From Piscibacillus salipiscarius JCM 13188 (GTDB taxonomy: Bacteria > Bacillota > Bacilli > Bacillales > Alkalibacillaceae): DNA of 64,000 bases. The stretch lies in NCBI RefSeq assembly GCF_001311865.1, contig NZ_BBCD01000012.1:26731-90730 (forward strand). The letters are read 5' to 3'. Both the position numbers and the translations under genes were made by a program. The notes under the pieces were generated by a model. That model was not told the DNA's origin and ran no database searches. It saw nothing but the letters and a program-made list of their open reading frames with translations. Every line of letters starts with the position of its first letter. Within the stretch, counting starts at the first letter, position 1. This document shows positions 29,782 to 41,140 of the stretch, in pieces.

Positions 29782-30377
29782 TTAATCCATTTCGTAAATA
29801 TAAGGCTCATCAATTTTATCGATATAAATTTTAGTGCCTTCTAAACTAACCACTTGTTGAAATAGATAATCGGTTACTAAAGTAGCATCTTTAATATTGA
29901 TGTTCGCCGCATCTTGAGTCCAGTTTTGTTTATAGTTATCGGTGTTCTTCTGTTTAATCGCAAGTTCATCAAATTTTTAAATCAGCATCAATTAGACGAG
30001 CATCCTGAATGAGTCCACTAATGGTCGTTTTACCATCTGCAACAATATTAATTCTGATCCAATTTCCATTTGGTAGTTTAATATCTTTAAGATATGAAGT
30101 TCGTAATTTCTACTTCTTCAATTTTATTTCGAATCATCGGCTCAGCATCCGATTCACCTGTTTCACCAATTTGTGGCATTAATTGAAACCCTTTACCGTT
30201 TAGTTCATCAAACTTAACATAGAAGTCCCCAATTCCACCTAATGGTAAGGCAAAAGCTGTACCACTAAAGCCAAAGACACCAATTAAAGCTCCTAGCGCT
30301 ATAAACCCAGATAATAGCGCCACCACTAATTTCTTTTTCAGCACACTTCCGACCGTTGCATTTTGTTCTTTACTCAC
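29782..30377 (-). CDS. DUF6230 family protein (two frameshifts)
   Basis: About 198 residues with an N-terminal membrane or signal segment (about 14-40: VVALLSGFIALGALIGVFGF) and an extracellular domain beginning AFALPLGGIGDFYVKFDEL. The frame is broken at about 30095 and 29972; restored, the C-terminal part reads DIKLPNGNWIRINIVADG and ends IDKIDEPYIYEMD at 29782. The start is GTG at 30377 behind AAAGGAAAGGTG. First gene of the operon. Function unknown; a surface role is inferred from its topology and its partners. Confidence 0.78.
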
Positions 30378-30488
30378 ACCTAATCACCTTTCCTTTTAAA
30401 AAAATTATTATGATAGATCAACAAGGTCCTATACAATAAACGCTAATAATCCACCTCCAAATATGTTTGTATTTTCAAGTACATATCG

Positions 30489-30502
30489 TGTTAACGCTTT
30501 CA
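30489..30502 (-). promoter_or_regulatory. CcpA cre site (perfect consensus match)
   Basis: On the minus strand TGAAAGCGTTAACA fits the degenerate cre consensus TGWAARCGYTWNCW at every position. It lies 112 bases upstream of the DUF6230 start codon. Confidence 0.6.
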
Positions 30503-30512
30503 ATATTTGAAT

Positions 30513-30534
30513 AAAAATTGTTATAACAATTTTT
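30513..30534. promoter_or_regulatory. Perfect 22-bp palindrome
   Basis: A perfect inverted repeat without spacer, centred on ATTGTTATAACAAT with A5/T5 outer arms. It could be an operator or a short terminator; its position ten bases from the cre site favours an operator. Confidence 0.5.
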
Positions 30535-30831
30535 TGATCCTTAAAACTTGCTATTTATCTAAATTTTCAATTATTTATTTAAATTATAAGAAAAGATGGG
30601 TCAGAATCATACCCGACAAAATAGGAACTTTTGATATAAATTATCCTAGTTCATTATCTAACACCTAAAATAATCGGGGGGTCTAAAGACTTAGGTTTAA
30701 TGTTTGAATTATTATATACTTCGAAAAGTTAAGCTTGGTTATAACTGTTTTTTATTGAATAATCTGAATAATCCAATTATAATTAATGTAAAATTTAGAA
30801 AAGACTTAACGTTAAACGAAAGGAGCAAATT

Positions 30832-32351
30832 ATGTTAACTCTTTCGTTAGACCACATCATGTACCCTGTACTTAAAGAAGGGTTAAATGTGATACAAGCT
30901 AATCAGAAACCCATCTTAGATGAATGGAATAACATCATAAATCACTTCAAATCGACAGGGAAGAAATCAGCAGATGATATTGAAGCAACCGTTAATTTTT
31001 CTCTGACTACCTGTTTTCTAATGAATTAGAAACTGTTAAACATGAAGAAGAGGTAGACCTGCGACTTTACCAGGAACAACCACTATCTTTTCAAGGCAAC
31101 CATTTCATCATTTCTTTATTAGAAAATGCTGTACATAAAGTCTTACAAACTCAAAAAGATGATCAATATGATTTACACCAGTCTATACATTACCTGTTTT
31201 CAAAAATCAGTGAGAACCTAACGTCTTTGCCTTACGAGCAATACTTCTCAATTGATTATTTCTTAAAGAATCTAATTAGTTCAAGACAACTGCCGATTGA
31301 GTGGGCAGCAGCCATTACTCAAGAAGAGGGAACCTATGTGGTTGAAAAATGGTTTAATAATATGAATCAAAATCTAATTGTCGAAGATGAACCACTTAAA
31401 GCGAGATCAATTTATGCATTATCAGAGCTGTTAATCAATCAAATGCCAGAAGATAAAAAGCGGATTATGAATACAATCTCACTTCCTTATCAAGAAGGAA
31501 CTTTACTCATATGTGCTAATACCAATGAAATAGTCAATATTACTCCATTTATTACCTATGCGTTACACATTTTTGAAAATGGAAGAGAGTCGATCAAAAA
31601 GCAAAAAGATGAACACCATTGGAAAGATTCTGTGATTATGTTTAACGAATCCATTATTAATTCAAATGACTATGATGAAGCTATTGAAGCTATTTCAGAG
31701 GGATATGTTAAATATCTACCATTTGAACGGTGCGCTCTATTTTCATACTCTATGAACGAAGGGATGGGGTTTGGTTTATACGGTTATCAAATTGATACGA
31801 ACGCGATACAGAACATAACCGAAGATATCGACAATTTACCCATTATCCAAAATAACTTAAATATTGTAAATCTATTTAAGAAAACGATGAGCTTTCTTCA
31901 GCCCATATATATCAAAGATGCAACCTTAGGCTTTCCAAGAAAATATGTTGAACAATTTCAATTACAATCTATTGTCGTAGCACCGATTTTCTCAACTTCT
32001 TCTAACCAATTATTAGGTGCAGCGATACTAGATCAAGGACCAAATCAACAGTTTAAGTTAACACATGAAACATTTTCAGCATTAATTAAATTTGGAAAAA
32101 CAGCAGGTGAACTATTAAGTAAATACCAACAACATTCACCTCATAAACAAAAGGCTTCGTTTCATCTCTCACCTAGAGAATTAGAAGTTTTAAAACTAAT
32201 GTCTGAAGGTGCATCCACTACTGAGGCAGCTAGTCAATTAATGCTTAGTGAGTATACAGTGAGGGATTATGTATCGGCGATTATTCAAAAGATGGATGCA
32301 CGTAATCGAACGGAAGCAGTTGCTAAAGCAATTCGTAGCGATCTTATTTAA
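30832..32351 (+). CDS. LuxR-type transcriptional regulator with GAF-like sensor region (one frameshift)
   Basis: About 506 residues. The C-terminal 65 residues are a LuxR/GerE helix-turn-helix (LSPRELEVLKLMSEGASTTEAA followed by TVRDYVSAIIQKMDARNRTEAV). The middle part (about 265-420) looks like a GAF domain (FERCALFSYSM, SIVVAPIFSTSSNQLLGAAILD). The N-terminal 200 residues are helical and unassigned. The frame breaks near 31000 (T5 for T6). The gene is convergent with the beta-oxidation operon that ends at 32408 and is the obvious candidate to regulate it; a small acyl or CoA-derived signal could bind the GAF-like part, but this is inference. RBS AAAGGAG. Confidence 0.85.
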
Positions 32352-32407
32352 GGAACCATTTTAATTTATTTAATCCATTTTTTATATTGGGATAGCGAAA
32401 TGGTAGG

Positions 32408-33726
<1,319 letters not shown>

Positions 33727-33730
<4 letters not shown>

Positions 33731-34830
33731 CGAATTTCAATATGCTTTTGCTCATCGTGTTTATGTTGTTCATAATAAGGAACAATCGCATCAATGACAT
33801 TTTTAAAGTCTGGACAGGCTATGCCAGATCCTTCTAAGTCTAACTTAGAATGAGTAGCATCAAACTCAGATTTAAACGTGAAATAATCTAAGGCTTCTTT
33901 CTCAACTTTTAACCACTTTCTAATAATAGAAAAAGATAGAAACACTTTAGCAAACAACAAAGGAATAGTACCTAATGGCTTTCTATTTAATAAACGCTCT
34001 AACATCATTCGATAGATGTCTTTCATCTGATAAGGATTAGAATCTGTTAAATGATACGTTTTTTCCGATGCCTTTATCTGAATGGCTTAAATAAATAGTT
34101 GCGTCTATTATGTAATTAATTGGCACAAAGTTCCCTTCAGCTTCTCCTTTACCTAGATAAGGGATGATTGGAGAAAAACGCAAACGGTCGAAAAAGTTTA
34201 ATAGAAAATAGGGGCCATCGAATTTAGTCGTTTCACCAGAGTTAGAATGTCCGACAACAACCCCAGGTCGTATAATGGTGAGTGGTACGCTCTCTTTCAA
34301 CTGCTCAACAAGTACTTCAGCTTCATATTTTGTATGTTCATAATGATTCTTAAACTCTTGCTTTTTATCAAGCTCAGTCTCTAAAATAGGCCCTTGCCTT
34401 TTTCCTGCAACATAGGCCGTGCTGAAATAGACATATCTCTTGAGGTTTTTTAAAGACTTCACCCACTGATTGACATTTGCCGTGCCTTTGACATTAACCT
34501 CATAGGCTAGCTTTTTAGGTACAGCAAGGTCATAAATGGCTGCCAAGTGGAAAACGTATCTAACAGAATCGATTAATTGCTTATTCGTCTCTGTTTCTAT
34601 ATTTAAATTTGGCTTGGTAATATCTCCTAAGATTAATTCAAACTTTGGCCCGCTTTCACCCATGTTTAATTCTTCTTTAAGTTGAGTTAATTCTTCTTGG
34701 GCTTTCGTCTTCATAGTTGGTAAGACGAGTAAGGAGATTTTGCCCACATCCGAATTTCCTTTGATTAATTGCTTAATTAAATTAATTGAGATAAAACCAG
34801 GAAAACCAGTAAAAAATAATGATTCGCCAT
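33727..34830 (-). CDS. Thioester-reductase-like SDR (NAD-binding_4 / male-sterility domain; two frameshifts)
   Basis: Extended SDR of about 367 residues. Restored start MAKSLFFTGFPGFISINLIKQ has the NAD-binding GFPGF loop; then YVFHLAAIYDL, NVKGTANVNQWV, YFSTAYVAGKRQG, the active-site Tyr-X3-Lys in YEHTKYEAE and LTIIRPGVVVG. This family includes fatty acyl-CoA/acyl-carrier reductases and thioester reductase domains. Followed by an aldehyde dehydrogenase, it could make or interconvert an acyl aldehyde. Breaks at about 34824 (A2 for A3) and 34060 (one extra G). The ATG at 34830 follows GGAGGTGG. Confidence 0.84.
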
Positions 34831-34865
34831 TAAGACACCACCTCCAATTAAGTGTTCAATCAAAA

Positions 34866-36713
34866 TCAACCTTGATTGACGACTTCACCCTTAACTGCCT
34901 CAGAATAATCTGATCCATAAGCTTCTTTGATAAGGCTTTCGTACTTTTTTTTCCACCACATTTACTTTAACAGTTAACTTAGGTGTTAATTCACCCGTTT
35001 CAACCGACCACTCGTCACCAATAATGATCCATTTTTGGGTTTCTCGAAATCTGCTAGATTCGAAGTATGTTCTTTAATTTCTTTATTGAACAGCTCTAAT
35101 GCAGCTTCTTTCTCTACTAGTTCCTGATAGCTATCATATTGAAGATTTTTCCCTTTAGCCCAAATTTCTAAGTTTTCATAGTCTGGATAGATGAGACTGA
35201 TCACATACTTTTGCTTATCTCCTACCAAACGGAGTGTTCAATATAAGCACTATCATTAAGAGCGCTTTCAGAAATCTGAGGGGCAACGTTTTTACCTGTC
35301 GATAAGACGAGTAATCGTTTTTTCCTTCCTATTATTTTAGGTAGTCTTCATCGTCAAACTGACCAAGGTCACCTGTGTGGAACCAGCCATCAACAAAAGC
35401 CTGTGAGGTAGCTTCATCATCATTATAATAGCCTTTCATAACACTTGGGCCTTTAACTAATACTTCACCGTCCTCTGCGACTTTAACGTCAATATTAGGT
35501 AATACTTTTCCTACTGTCCCAGCCTTAGCACGGATCATTGGATTCGTTGAAATGACAGGAGTTGTTTCCGTCAAGCCGTACCCTTCAAGTAATGGTAAAT
35601 CAATCGCCCAAAAGAATTTAGCTAATTCTGGGTTAAGAGTTCCACCACCAGAGACCATCCCTCTTAACCGGCCACCCAGTTTCTTTTTAATCTTTTGATA
35701 GACTAAACGATCTGCAAGTTTCCATTTACGTAAGAACGATTTAGACATGGTTTCACCTAAAATTAATTGATCAAAAGAAGATTCTATATATTTCTCGTAT
35801 CGTTCTTCACCAACTTTTACAGCCCAATTAAACACATTTTTCTTAACAGGTGTTCCTTGGTTGATCTCTTCCATGACTTTGGCATATACCTTTTCAAATA
35901 ATCTTGGAACACTTGTTAGAACAGTTGGTCTGACTTCTTGTATGTTTTCTTGGATGGTATCAATACTTTCTGCATAAGCATAGTGGTCCCAACGGATAAT
36001 GGCATATAATGACCTGCCATCCGTTCAAAAACATGTGATAGCGGAAGATATGATAGTGAGAGGTCTTCTGGTAGAAGTTCGATTAACCAAAATTGAACAC
36101 CTTCAATATTAGCTAGAAAATTCCCGTGTGTTAACATGACTCCCTTTGGCATACCCGTCGTGCCAGAGGTGTGGATGATAGTAGATAAATGGTCTCGATT
36201 AATTTGTCGCCACTGGTTTTCCCATTTCGGAAGGGCATGTTCTTTTCCATATTTCAGTAGCTGAGCAAAACTTAACTCTCCTTCATCATAAGAAGACTGA
36301 TTGTCAGGATACATAGTAATAATCCACTCAACGTTAGAGTGTGTATTTAACACTTTTTGCCTTTGCTCTTCATTCTCGACAACAATGGCTTTAACGTCTG
36401 CGTTGTTTAAAATATAATTAATTTGCTCTGAAGGTAACGTCGGATATATTGGCACACTTACGGCTCCTATACTAGCAGAAGCAAAGTCAGTCATTCCCCA
36501 CATCGGGTTACTATTCGATAGGAGCGCCACTTTATCATTTGCTTTTAATCCTAAGTAGCCAAATCCTGCTGCGGCATGCATCATACGACTCCAAAAATCC
36601 TTATAAGTTATTCTTTTATACGCACCTCCTTCTTTCCACATAAAAGCATCCTTATTAGGGTGCTTTTTAACGGTACGATCAAGCATTTCTACTAAATTAT
36701 TAGGTTTCATCAT
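34866..36713 (-). CDS. Long-chain acyl-CoA synthetase, FAA1 type (several frameshifts)
   Basis: AMP-forming ligase of about 615 residues. Seen: IIHTSGTTGMPKGVMLTHGN, YLPLSHVFERMAG (typical of the FAA1/FadD15 subfamily), EGYGLTETTPVIS, GWFHTGDLGQFDDEDYLK, and the C-terminal GELTPKLTVKVNVVEKK after frame repair. Breaks are near 35930, 35890, 35330, 35235, 35035 and 34955, the most damaged gene in the window. It ends with TGA at 34866. RBS AGGAGG before the ATG at 36713. It probably supplies acyl-CoA to the beta-oxidation enzymes encoded upstream. Confidence 0.87.
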
Positions 36714-36725
36714 GCCTCCTCCTTT

Positions 36726-37085
36726 TTAAAACGAGAAAGAATTGAGTACAGTTTGTAACTTAAAAGCAAGCCCCATATTCCCTTTAATTTTGAGTTTACC
36801 ACCCATGAATGCAGCCGTCGGATTGAGTGTACCTGCGACCATTTCCTTAAAATCGTCTCCATTCATCTCAAGGGTTACTTGAGCGGGTAGCTCTTCGCCT
36901 TCAACAGCACGCGGACCTTGTTCATCTATAATCATTTGATAGATTCCTTCTTCATCACCTTTAATATTAAACTGGTAAACTCCTTCCTTACCTTTTGTTG
37001 CATCTGGATCATACTTAATCGCTGCATCAATCATTTGAAATACTTCAGACATAGTCGGTTTTGTCATCTCTTCTTGTCGTGCCAT
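36726..37085 (-). CDS. SCP2 sterol-binding domain protein
   Basis: A stand-alone SCP2-like lipid carrier of 119 residues. Seen: FQMIDAAIKYDPDATKGKEGVYQFNI, GIYQMIIDEQGP, AQVTLEMNGDDFKEMVAGTLNPTAAFMGGKLKIKGNMGLAFKLQ. SCP2 domains bind fatty acyl-CoA or other hydrophobic ligands in a tunnel. It is clearly paralogous to the protein at 42284-42616 in the same operon. The likely role is to hold acyl-CoA substrate for the surrounding enzymes. RBS AGGAGG; frame intact. Confidence 0.9.
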   Translation of the reverse strand: MARQEEMTKPTMSEVFQMIDAAIKYDPDATKGKEGVYQFNIKGDEEGIYQMIIDEQGPRAVEGEELPAQVTLEMNGDDFKEMVAGTLNPTAAFMGGKLKIKGNMGLAFKLQTVLNSFSF

Positions 37086-37113
37086 GACACGATTCCTCCT
37101 TATATCCTCTCAA

Positions 37114-38242
37114 TTATGGTGCTGTCGCCATTCCGAAACCAATACACATGACTTGTAACCCATACTTGCCGCCTTCATCTTCAAGTCTATGAAGAAGCGT
37201 TGTGGCTAATCTTGCTCCACTGGCACCGAGCGGATGCCCCAAGGCAATGGCACCACCTCTTTGATTTACAATATTCATATCAGGTTGAATTTCTCTTTCC
37301 CATGCCTTCACAACAGAAGCAAACGCTTCATTTATTTCAATCGCATCAATTTGTTCCAGTGTAAGTCCGGCTTTTTTCAGAACTTTCTTTGTGGCCGGGA
37401 TTACACCTGTTAACATCATTACTGGATCGACACCAACTACGGAACGGGCAATAATTCGAGATCGAGGCTGCAATCCAAGCTCTTTTACTTTGCGTTCAGA
37501 CATGAGTAACAGACCTGCTGCACCATCACTAATTTGACTTGAATTTCCTGCTGTCACAACTCCTCCATCTGGCTGGAAAGATGGCGTTAATTCTTTTAAT
37601 TGATCCATCGATGTCTCTCTACGAATCCCTTCATCCGCTTTAAACGTTGTCGCACCTGTATCTGTCTTAACATCAATCGGAATAATTTCTCGCTCAAAAT
37701 CTCCGCGATCTGTAGCCTCTTTAGCTTTTTGATGACTTAGTAATGAAAACTCATCTAGCTCTTCACGTGATAATCCCCAGTTTTGTGCAATCATTTCAGC
37801 TGAGAAACCTTGCGGAACAATTTGATGACGGTCAACCAACTGATCACTAAATGCTCCTAAATCACTTGCCATTGGAACTCTAGACATATTTTCGACTCCG
37901 CAGGCAATGACCACATCTTCATCACCAGCTAATATGGCCTGAGAGGCATTATGAATAGCTTGCTGACTCGATCCGCACATACGATTTAAAGAGAATGATG
38001 GTACCTCTACAGGGAAACCAGCGGCCAAGACTGCCAGCCTTCCGATGTTGCCACCTTGTTCATCAGTCATCGTGACACATCCAGTTACCACATCATCAAC
38101 CTCCTCAGCATTGATTCCATTACGATTAACGAGTTCTTGTAACACAGGAACCAATAAATCAACGGGGGTGTGTCTTAGCTAACGTCCCGTTCTTTTTGCC
38201 AGTTGCCGTTCGAAGGGCATCTACAATGTATACATCCGGCAT
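37114..38242 (-). CDS. Acetyl-CoA acyltransferase (thiolase; one frameshift)
   Basis: Degradative thiolase of about 376 residues that cleaves 3-ketoacyl-CoA with CoA. The three catalytic motifs are present: nucleophilic Cys in LNRMCGSSQQAIHNA, GHPLGASGARL with the His, and the C-terminal VMCIGFGMA with the second Cys; NEAFASV completes the site. The frame break near 38164 is one extra C in a C5 run; restored it reads KTHPVDLLVPVLQEL. The ATG at 38242 follows GGAGGTAG. It lies between SDR and SCP2 genes in the operon. Confidence 0.92.
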
Positions 38243-38260
38243 GATTACTACCTCCAAGTA

Positions 38261-39103
38261 CTAATAAGTGAATAATTCAATACCACCTGACACATTCAGT
38301 CCAACACCAGTAATGTACTTCGCTTTATCTGAAACCAAAAATGTTATAGCATTCGCAATGTCTTCAGGTTCTCCAGGTTTCTTTAAAGCAGTACGGTTAA
38401 TCATTCGTTCATTCATTTTCTGATTTCCCATATTAAAAGCTTCAGTACTAATAATTCCAGGAACAATTGCATTGACATTAATGCCATGTCTAGCACCTTC
38501 CAAGGCCATACTTTTGGTAAAACTGAGTAAGCCTCCTTTTGTTGCAGAATAACTCGCTTGCCCAAACCCTCCTAAAGTTCCTGCAACAGAAGACATATTA
38601 ATAATTCTTCCATCACCTTGTTCCTTCATATATGGCCAAACAGCCTTTGTGCAGTTATAAGCACCCGTCAAATTAACATTTAAATCACGTTCCCAAAAAT
38701 CATCGTTTTGGTTCTCAATTTGAGACACATGATCTAACGTCCCTGCATTATTTACTAAAATATCGATCTTACCAAACTCATCTATAATCTTTTCAAAGAC
38801 CTCCTGAACCTGCTCTCGATCGGTCACGTCCATTTTCATAGAAAAAGATTGCCTTCCCATGGCTTGAATTTCCTTTGCTGTTTGGTCCGCATACATTACT
38901 TTTGTACTCTGCATCACTTGTGCAATAGGTCCAAAACGCTCAGCCTCTTCCTCACTGCTTTCATCTGATTCTATTAGAATGTCCGTAATAACAACGTCTG
39001 CTCCTGCCTCTGCTAACGCAAGTGCATCTGCACGGCCAAGACCTCTTGATGCTCCAGTCACAACCGCAACCTTACCTTTTAATAAATCATTCCAAGATGA
39101 CAT
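38261..39103 (-). CDS. SDR family 3-hydroxyacyl-CoA dehydrogenase-like protein
   Basis: SDR of 280 residues with TGASRGLGRADALALAEAGADVVITD (NAD site with Asp selecting NAD), NNAGTLDH, catalytic Ser in MSSVAGT, Tyr-X3-Lys in YSATKGG, and ITGVGLNVSGG. A 25-residue insertion after strand 2 (DESSEEEAERFGPIAQVMQS) is unusual for minimal SDRs. Placed between hydratase and thiolase, it fits the 3-hydroxyacyl-CoA oxidation step and would take the place of a FadB/HbdA-type dehydrogenase, which is missing from the operon. Frame intact. Confidence 0.88.
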   Translation of the reverse strand: MSSWNDLLKGKVAVVTGASRGLGRADALALAEAGADVVITDILIESDESSEEEAERFGPIAQVMQSTKVMYADQTAKEIQAMGRQSFSMKMDVTDREQVQEVFEKIIDEFGKIDILVNNAGTLDHVSQIENQNDDFWERDLNVNLTGAYNCTKAVWPYMKEQGDGRIINMSSVAGTLGGFGQASYSATKGGLLSFTKSMALEGARHGINVNAIVPGIISTEAFNMGNQKMNERMINRTALKKPGEPEDIANAITFLVSDKAKYITGVGLNVSGGIELFTY

Positions 39104-39127
39104 ACGATCACACCTTTTTAATTAAAT

Positions 39128-39919
39128 TCACTTAATAAATTGTGGCTTTTCTTTTTGGAAAAACGCTGCAAGACCAATACTTGGTTCATCCGTCATAAAC
39201 GTTTCGCTAAACGCTTGAGCTTCAACCTCTAACCCCTCATTTAAAGAGCCTTCAGCGGCATTAATCGCCCGTTTAGCAAGACCCATAGCATGAACAGCGC
39301 CTTCAGATAATTGTTCTGCAAATGTAGTTACTTCAGCTTCAAAATGCTCTGGGTCTACTGCTTGATGAATTAAACCTATCTCCTCAGCTTCTTTTGCTGT
39401 TAATTTTTTCGCTTTGAAAATCAGCTCAGTCGCTTTGGCTCGACCCAGTAATTGAGTCATACGCTGTGTACCCCCTGCACCCGGAATAAGTCCAAGAGAT
39501 AACTCGGTTAAACCAATCTTACCTTCTCCCATTAGCCTGAAATCACAAGCTAAAGCAAGTTCGCATCCACCGCCAAGCGCATATCCATTAATGGCAGCTA
39601 TAACAGGCTTTGTCATATCCTGAAAACGCTGAAAACACGACTGCATTCTCGCACATTGTTGAGCTATGCCATTTTCTTCTTCTGTAAAATCATGCTCGCC
39701 TGAGATCATTCCTTTTAAATCGGCTCCTGCTAAAAAGGTTTTGGGATGATCCGAGGCCACTACGACGACTCGAACCTGATCATCAAAGCTTAATTCATCT
39801 ACAGCAGCCTCCAAGTCTTGCATCAACTCTTCACCAATCGCGTTTGCAGGAGGATGGTTGATCCAAATCCATGCAACTCCTTGATCTCTTCTTTCGATAT
39901 GAAGTGTTTGATAAGACAC
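39128..39919 (-). CDS. Enoyl-CoA hydratase/isomerase
   Basis: Crotonase-fold enzyme of 263 residues that hydrates trans-2-enoyl-CoA. The oxyanion-hole segments FLAGADLKGM and AINGYALGGGCELALACDFR are present, as are the two catalytic acids in LTELSLGLIPGAGGTQRM. The C-terminal FFQKEKPQF is typical. The ATG at 39919 lies behind GGAGGAATAAG. It sits between the acyl-CoA dehydrogenase and SDR genes, in the order of beta-oxidation. Confidence 0.92.
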   Translation of the reverse strand: MSYQTLHIERRDQGVAWIWINHPPANAIGEELMQDLEAAVDELSFDDQVRVVVVASDHPKTFLAGADLKGMISGEHDFTEEENGIAQQCARMQSCFQRFQDMTKPVIAAINGYALGGGCELALACDFRLMGEGKIGLTELSLGLIPGAGGTQRMTQLLGRAKATELIFKAKKLTAKEAEEIGLIHQAVDPEHFEAEVTTFAEQLSEGAVHAMGLAKRAINAAEGSLNEGLEVEAQAFSETFMTDEPSIGLAAFFQKEKPQFIK

Positions 39920-39940
39920 CTTATTCCTCCTCTACTTGTG

Positions 39941-41140
39941 CTAAACTTTTATGTTATAAGGTTCATATTGCCGTCTTGCAATCACTAAATGCTGCACCTC
40001 ATTTGTGCCTTCAAAAATGTCAAATACTTTCACATCACGATATAATTTTTCAACGATGTGACCATCTAATCCAAGAGGACCAAGTAATTCTAAACACTTT
40101 GAGCAAACCTCTAAAGACATCTGACCTGAATAAGCTTTACACATAGCCGCTTCTTTGGCATTAGCCATTCCTAAATCAGCCTTCCACGCAGCTTCCCAGG
40201 TCAACAAGCGAGCAGCTGCAATATCCTGCTCTGCTTCAGCTAATAGTTCTGTAGCTAAATGATACAATTTACCGTGCTTAGGAAACTCGCGTTTGACTAA
40301 ATCTAGAGTATATTCATACGCTGCACGCGCAATTCCAATAGCCATAGAAGCAACAATCGGCCTTGTGCTATCAAATGTTTTCATAGCCACTTGAAATCCC
40401 GATGGCTTAGAACCACTTACTTGATATAGCTCTTCTCCACCAAGTAAGTTTTCATCTGGAACAAAACAGTCTTCAAATAATAATTCAGCTGTCTCATTAG
40501 CACGAAGCCCCATTTTCTTAACTAGCTTTGTGCAACTAAACCCTGGCGTTCCTTTCTCAACGACAAAAGCGCGTTGTCCAGCTCTACCTAAAGAAGGGTC
40601 AACCGTTGCGAACACAACTACCCACGATGCTCTTCCGCCATTGGTGATAAATATTTTTTGACCACTCAGTATATAACCGCCTTCTACTTTTTTCGCCGTT
40701 GTTCGAATTCCTGAAGCGTCAGAACCTGCATCAGGTTCAGTTAAAGCATAAGCACCCCAACGCGGCTGGTCTTTTTTAAAAATAGTAAGGAATCTCTCTT
40801 TTTGCTCAGGAGTCCCGCTACTTTCAATAGGTGGGCCGCCTAATCCAGCACCAGGAAGGGACAAAGTTACAGCGGGGTCTCCCCACGCCATTTCCTCAGT
40901 GGCCAGCACTCCCATTCGGTTACCTTCTCGTTCCTTTTTGGGTCCTTGAGATTTTTGATCACTACTAAAGGATGAGGTATTTAAATGAATCCCCATTTTA
41001 TTAACTTGTTCGAGCCAATCATCAGGAACTCTTTCTAAACGGTCTGCTTCCATCGCAATGGGCCTCATTTCATGCTCTGCAAACCAATGGGTCATCTCCT
41101 TAATTTGTTTTTGCTGCTCGGATAATTCAAACGAAATCAT
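39941..41140 (-). CDS. Acyl-CoA dehydrogenase, first of two
   Basis: FAD-dependent acyl-CoA dehydrogenase of about 399 residues. Seen: GAYALTEPDAGSDASGIRTTAKK (FAD and substrate loop), IFITNGGRASWVVVFA, GFSCTKLVKKMGLRANETAELLFEDCFVP and the C-terminal YRDVKVFDIFEGTNEVQHLVIARR. The Glu of FEGTNE is the general base position of the family. The ATG at 41140 overlaps the end of the preceding dehydrogenase gene by 14 bases and has AAGGTGG upstream; the open frame begins 12 codons earlier. It presumably forms a functional pair with the other dehydrogenase. Confidence 0.9.
   Translation of the reverse strand: MISFELSEQQKQIKEMTHWFAEHEMRPIAMEADRLERVPDDWLEQVNKMGIHLNTSSFSSDQKSQGPKKEREGNRMGVLATEEMAWGDPAVTLSLPGAGLGGPPIESSGTPEQKERFLTIFKKDQPRWGAYALTEPDAGSDASGIRTTAKKVEGGYILSGQKIFITNGGRASWVVVFATVDPSLGRAGQRAFVVEKGTPGFSCTKLVKKMGLRANETAELLFEDCFVPDENLLGGEELYQVSGSKPSGFQVAMKTFDSTRPIVASMAIGIARAAYEYTLDLVKREFPKHGKLYHLATELLAEAEQDIAAARLLTWEAAWKADLGMANAKEAAMCKAYSGQMSLEVCSKCLELLGPLGLDGHIVEKLYRDVKVFDIFEGTNEVQHLVIARRQYEPYNIKV

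Larger units (their letters stand above)
30378..30831. promoter_or_regulatory. Divergent control region between the DUF6230 operon and the LuxR gene
   Basis: 454 bases without a gene. It holds the cre-like site at 30489-30502, the perfect palindrome at 30513-30534 and A/T-rich DNA. A possible minus-strand promoter is TTGTAT - 18 bases - CATAAT just upstream of the DUF6230 ribosome site. I see no RNA gene or riboswitch. Confidence 0.5.
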
